DNA from: Sphaerisporangium viridialbum
GTDB lineage: Bacteria > Actinomycetota > Actinomycetes > Streptosporangiales > Streptosporangiaceae
Assembly (NCBI RefSeq): GCF_049674955.1
Contig: NZ_CP187232.1
Span: 2,790,001-2,854,000, forward strand
Length of the DNA: 64,000 nt
Direction of reading: 5' to 3'
Part shown: positions 62,009 through 64,000 of the stretch, piece by piece
Position numbering within the stretch: position 1 is the stretch's first letter
Layout of the letters: every line of letters starts with the position of its first letter
The notes under the pieces: generated by a model
Database searches by the model: none
What the model saw: only the letters and a program-made list of their open reading frames with translations
Told to the model about the DNA's origin: nothing
Program-made: the position numbers and the translations under genes

Positions 62009-62692
62009 ATGGGCGGCAGGACCGTGCGAGCCGAGCGGGCCAGCGCGACGCGGGAGCAGATCCTGGAGGCGGCCGAGCGGCTGTTCGCCGAGCACGGGGT
62101 GTTCGCCGTGTCCAACCGCCAGGTCAGTGAGGCCGCCGGGCAGGGCAACAACGCCGCGGTCGGCTACCACTTCGGCACGAAAGCGGACCTGGTGCGGGCG
62201 ATCGTGCGCAAGAACGCCGAGCGGATCGAGCACATCCGCGGGCGGATGCTGGCCGAGGCCGGCGACTCCGCCGAGGTGCGTGACTGGGTGGCCTGCCTGG
62301 TGCGTCCGGTCAGCGAGCATCTGGCCGCCATGGGCAGCCCGACCTGGTTCGCCCGGTTCGGCGCCCAGGTGATGACCGACCCCGCACTGCGCGACATCAT
62401 GATCGACGAGGCTCTCACCTCGCCCACGCTCGTGCGGATCGTCGACGGGCTGCACCGTTGCCTTCCCGCGCTGCCGGTCGAGGTGCGGGCCGAGCGCGGC
62501 GACATGACCAGTCACCTGATGGTGCACGTGTGCGCAGAGCACGAACGCGCCCTGGCCCACGGCAGGCCGACCCCTCGCTCCAGCTGGCACGGCGTCGCGA
62601 CCGGGCTGATCGACGCGATCGTCGGGCTGTGGTCGGCGCCCGTGACGCCGGACGTGCACGCCGGCCTGAAGCAGGAAGGACGTGGGCAGTGA
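62009..62692 (+). CDS. TetR-family transcriptional regulator
   Basis: 227 residues from ATG 62009; GTG 62003, overlapping the P450 stop as GTGA, is an alternative. The helix-turn-helix is VSNRQVSEAAGQGNNAAVGY (residues ~35-54), unusually placed inside a P450/ferredoxin operon. The C-terminal part is the helical ligand pocket. It overlaps the ferredoxin gene by 4 bp. It probably represses this operon and the divergent MFS gene through the palindrome at 60709. Confidence 0.9.
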   Translation: MGGRTVRAERASATREQILEAAERLFAEHGVFAVSNRQVSEAAGQGNNAAVGYHFGTKADLVRAIVRKNAERIEHIRGRMLAEAGDSAEVRDWVACLVRPVSEHLAAMGSPTWFARFGAQVMTDPALRDIMIDEALTSPTLVRIVDGLHRCLPALPVEVRAERGDMTSHLMVHVCAEHERALAHGRPTPRSSWHGVATGLIDAIVGLWSAPVTPDVHAGLKQEGRGQ

Positions 62693-62889
62693 AGATCAGC
62701 GTGGACGAGGGCAAGTGCTGCGGCGCGGGCCAATGCGTGCTGCTCGTGCCAGAGGTGTTCGACCAGCGCGAGGACGACGGCATCGTGGTCCTGCTGGCGG
62801 CGGAGCCCGCCGAGAACCTGCGGGCGAGGGTGCGTGAAGCCGCCGCCGTCTGTCCAGCGGCCGCCATCGAGCTGAGCGAGAGCGTGTGA
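62689..62889 (+). CDS. 3Fe-4S ferredoxin
   Basis: 66 residues. The cluster motif CCGAGQC with the C-terminal CP (AAVCPAAAI) is that of the [3Fe-4S] ferredoxins that deliver electrons to actinobacterial P450s. GTG 62689 overlaps the TetR stop. The following gene, a ferredoxin reductase, is degraded, so the reductant must come from another reductase in the cell. Confidence 0.92.
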   Translation: MKISVDEGKCCGAGQCVLLVPEVFDQREDDGIVVLLAAEPAENLRARVREAAAVCPAAAIELSESV

Positions 62890-63166
62890 ACGATCCCTCC
62901 GGCGTCGTGGTGGTCGGCGTGCCCTGCGCGCCGATGCCGTCGTCGTGGCCACAGGGCTGCGGCCTCGCGCGCTCGCCGGCCAGGCCGCACTGTCCGGGGT
63001 CCACACCCTGCGCACGCTGGACGACGCCCTCGCGCTACGGGCCGGCCTGCTGGCCTCCTCGCGATGCGTGGTCGTCGGCGACGGGGTGCTCGGCGCCGAG
63101 ATCGCCGCCACCGCGCGAGGGATGGGGCTGGCCGTCACCATGGCCGGCCCTCAAGGAAACCAAGCG
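62886..63166 (+). pseudogene. Ferredoxin reductase (FAD-dependent) remnant
   Basis: GTG 62886 overlaps the ferredoxin stop and starts MNDPSGVVVVG, the first FAD-binding strand. After about 11 residues the frame breaks, and the correct sequence resumes one frame over as ALRADAVVVATGLRPRALAG, followed by VVVGDGVLGAEIAATARGMG, the NAD-binding turn. The intervening ~100 residues and everything after GLAVTMAGPQ are missing. The second part runs in frame into the next P450 start. It is a twice-deleted reductase and cannot be functional. Confidence 0.85.
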
Positions 63167-64000
63167 ATGACCGAAACGTTGGACCAGGCCGAGATCCCGG
63201 AGTTCCCGGGCACCAGAGCGGCGGGCTGCCCGTTCGATCCGCCGCCGGCGCTGCGGTCCCTGCAAGGACACGGCCCGCTCGTGAAGGTCAAGCTGTGGGA
63301 TGGCAGCACGCCATGGCTGGTGACCCGGCACGCCGAGCAGCGGGCCCTGCTGGCCGACCCGAGGGTCAGCGCCGACATCACCCGCCCCGGCTATCCGCGT
63401 CAGGCCCCGTACAGCGGCGGCCCCCTGAGCTTCATCCTGATGGACGATCCCGAGCACGCCCGGCTGCGGCGGATGGTGACGGCGCCGTTCGCCGTCAGGC
63501 GGGTGGAAGCCCTGCGCCCGGTCGTGCGGAAGATCGTGGACGACCTCATCGACGACCTGCTGGCCGGTCCCAAGCCCGCCGACCTGGTCGAGGCGTTCGC
63601 CCTGCCGGTGCCCTCGCTGGTGATCTGCGAGGAAACCCCGGCCAGCTGGCCCTCGTGCGGGAGAGCGACGATCCGAAGCTGGTCGCCGGAGCGGTGGAGG
63701 AACTGCTGCGCTACCTCAACATCACCCACAGCGGACGCCGCCGGGTCGCGCTCGAGGACATCGAGATCGCCGGCCAGGTCATCCGCGCCGGTGACGGGCT
63801 GATCATGCCCAACGACATCGCCAACCGCGATCCCGAGACCTTCCCGACCCCGACGAACTGGACGTCCGCCGGGACGCCCGCCTGCACGTGGCCTTCGGTT
63901 TCGGAGTGCACCAGTGCCTGGGCCAGCCGCTGGCCCGGATGGAACTGCAGGTCGTCTACAGCACCCTTTACCGGCGCATTCCCACGTTGCGCCTGGCGGC
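63167..64000 (+). pseudogene. Second cytochrome P450, multiply disrupted and cut by the window end
   Basis: ATG 63167 has AAGGA upstream; the N-terminus (FPGTRAAGCPFDPPPALRSL) is of the CYP105 type. The sequence is intact to LPVPSLVICE near 63630, then lacks the F-to-I helix region, including AGHETT. It resumes in another frame as LVRESDDPKLVAGAVEELLR. A further one-base loss in a C-run near 63848 (ETFP-DPDEL) shifts to the frame with FGFGVHQCLGQPLARMEL, where the heme Cys is preserved. At least two lesions make it a pseudogene. Confidence 0.88.

Overview
The window comes from a high-GC Gram-positive actinomycete. Small XRE/NB-ARC, SARP, DUF6879, DUF1707 and DUF3000 regulators and accessory proteins, F420-type luciferase-like oxidoreductases, a coproheme-type heme operon and frequent GTG starts point to the Streptosporangiales (Nonomuraea, Streptosporangium or a relative). 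The order is inferred from protein style, not from a marker gene. No rRNA or tRNA gene was seen.

Layout. 1-7.6 kb: a potassium module (TrkA-type protein, KimA-like APC permease, TRAM-type RNA methyltransferase), a divergent TetR/quinone-oxidoreductase pair and a membrane acyltransferase. 7.7-12.2 kb: an HTH/NB-ARC/TPR regulator, small proteins and an ATP-dependent DNA ligase. 12.2-17.3 kb: a luciferase-like oxidoreductase and the Hen1-Pnkp RNA-repair cassette. 17.3-26.1 kb: DUF6879, DUF1707 with an unusual His-rich PadR regulator, aconitase, an orphan P450 and a TauE-like exporter. 26.3-31 kb: a xylose-type sugar ABC transporter followed by a ROK regulator. An IS701-family element is inserted exactly at the ROK stop codon (31-32.5 kb). 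32.5-41 kb: two tandem secreted zinc metallopeptidases, dxs, an amino-acid permease, a LacI regulator, RNase D and DUF3000. 41.8-46.2 kb: hemE, a DUF4349 lipoprotein, hemG and hemQ. 46-50.8 kb: small secreted or membrane proteins, msrB, a LigD-type polymerase and another luciferase-like oxidoreductase. 50.9-54.3 kb: PfkB kinase divergent from DeoR and a GH4 glycosidase. 54.4-57 kb: an aldehyde dehydrogenase and a DUF574-type methyltransferase. 57-59.1 kb: a SARP regulator flanked by two secreted-protein genes, one built from nested 15- and 5-residue repeats. 59.2-64 kb: an MFS exporter and a P450/TetR/ferredoxin cluster that ends in a decayed ferredoxin reductase and a broken second P450.

How genes fit together. 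Repair functions are dispersed: RNA sealing (Hen1-Pnkp) and two NHEJ-type enzymes (ligase at 11-12 kb, polymerase at 48-49 kb, no Ku in the window). Sugar use is represented by the ABC/ROK block and the GH4/PfkB/DeoR block. Heme synthesis runs from uroporphyrinogen to heme through the coproporphyrin branch.

The most unusual signals are: (i) the secreted repeat protein next to the SARP gene; (ii) a two-heptamer direct repeat of the form CGTCACG-N4-CGTCACG, 11-bp period, upstream of that gene, of the secreted gene on the other side of the SARP, and of hemG/DUF4349; (iii) an unannotated 53-residue Cys-x-x-Cys protein overlapping another gene antisense; (iv) the IS insertion that rebuilds the host stop codon; (v) the decaying P450 electron-transfer locus.
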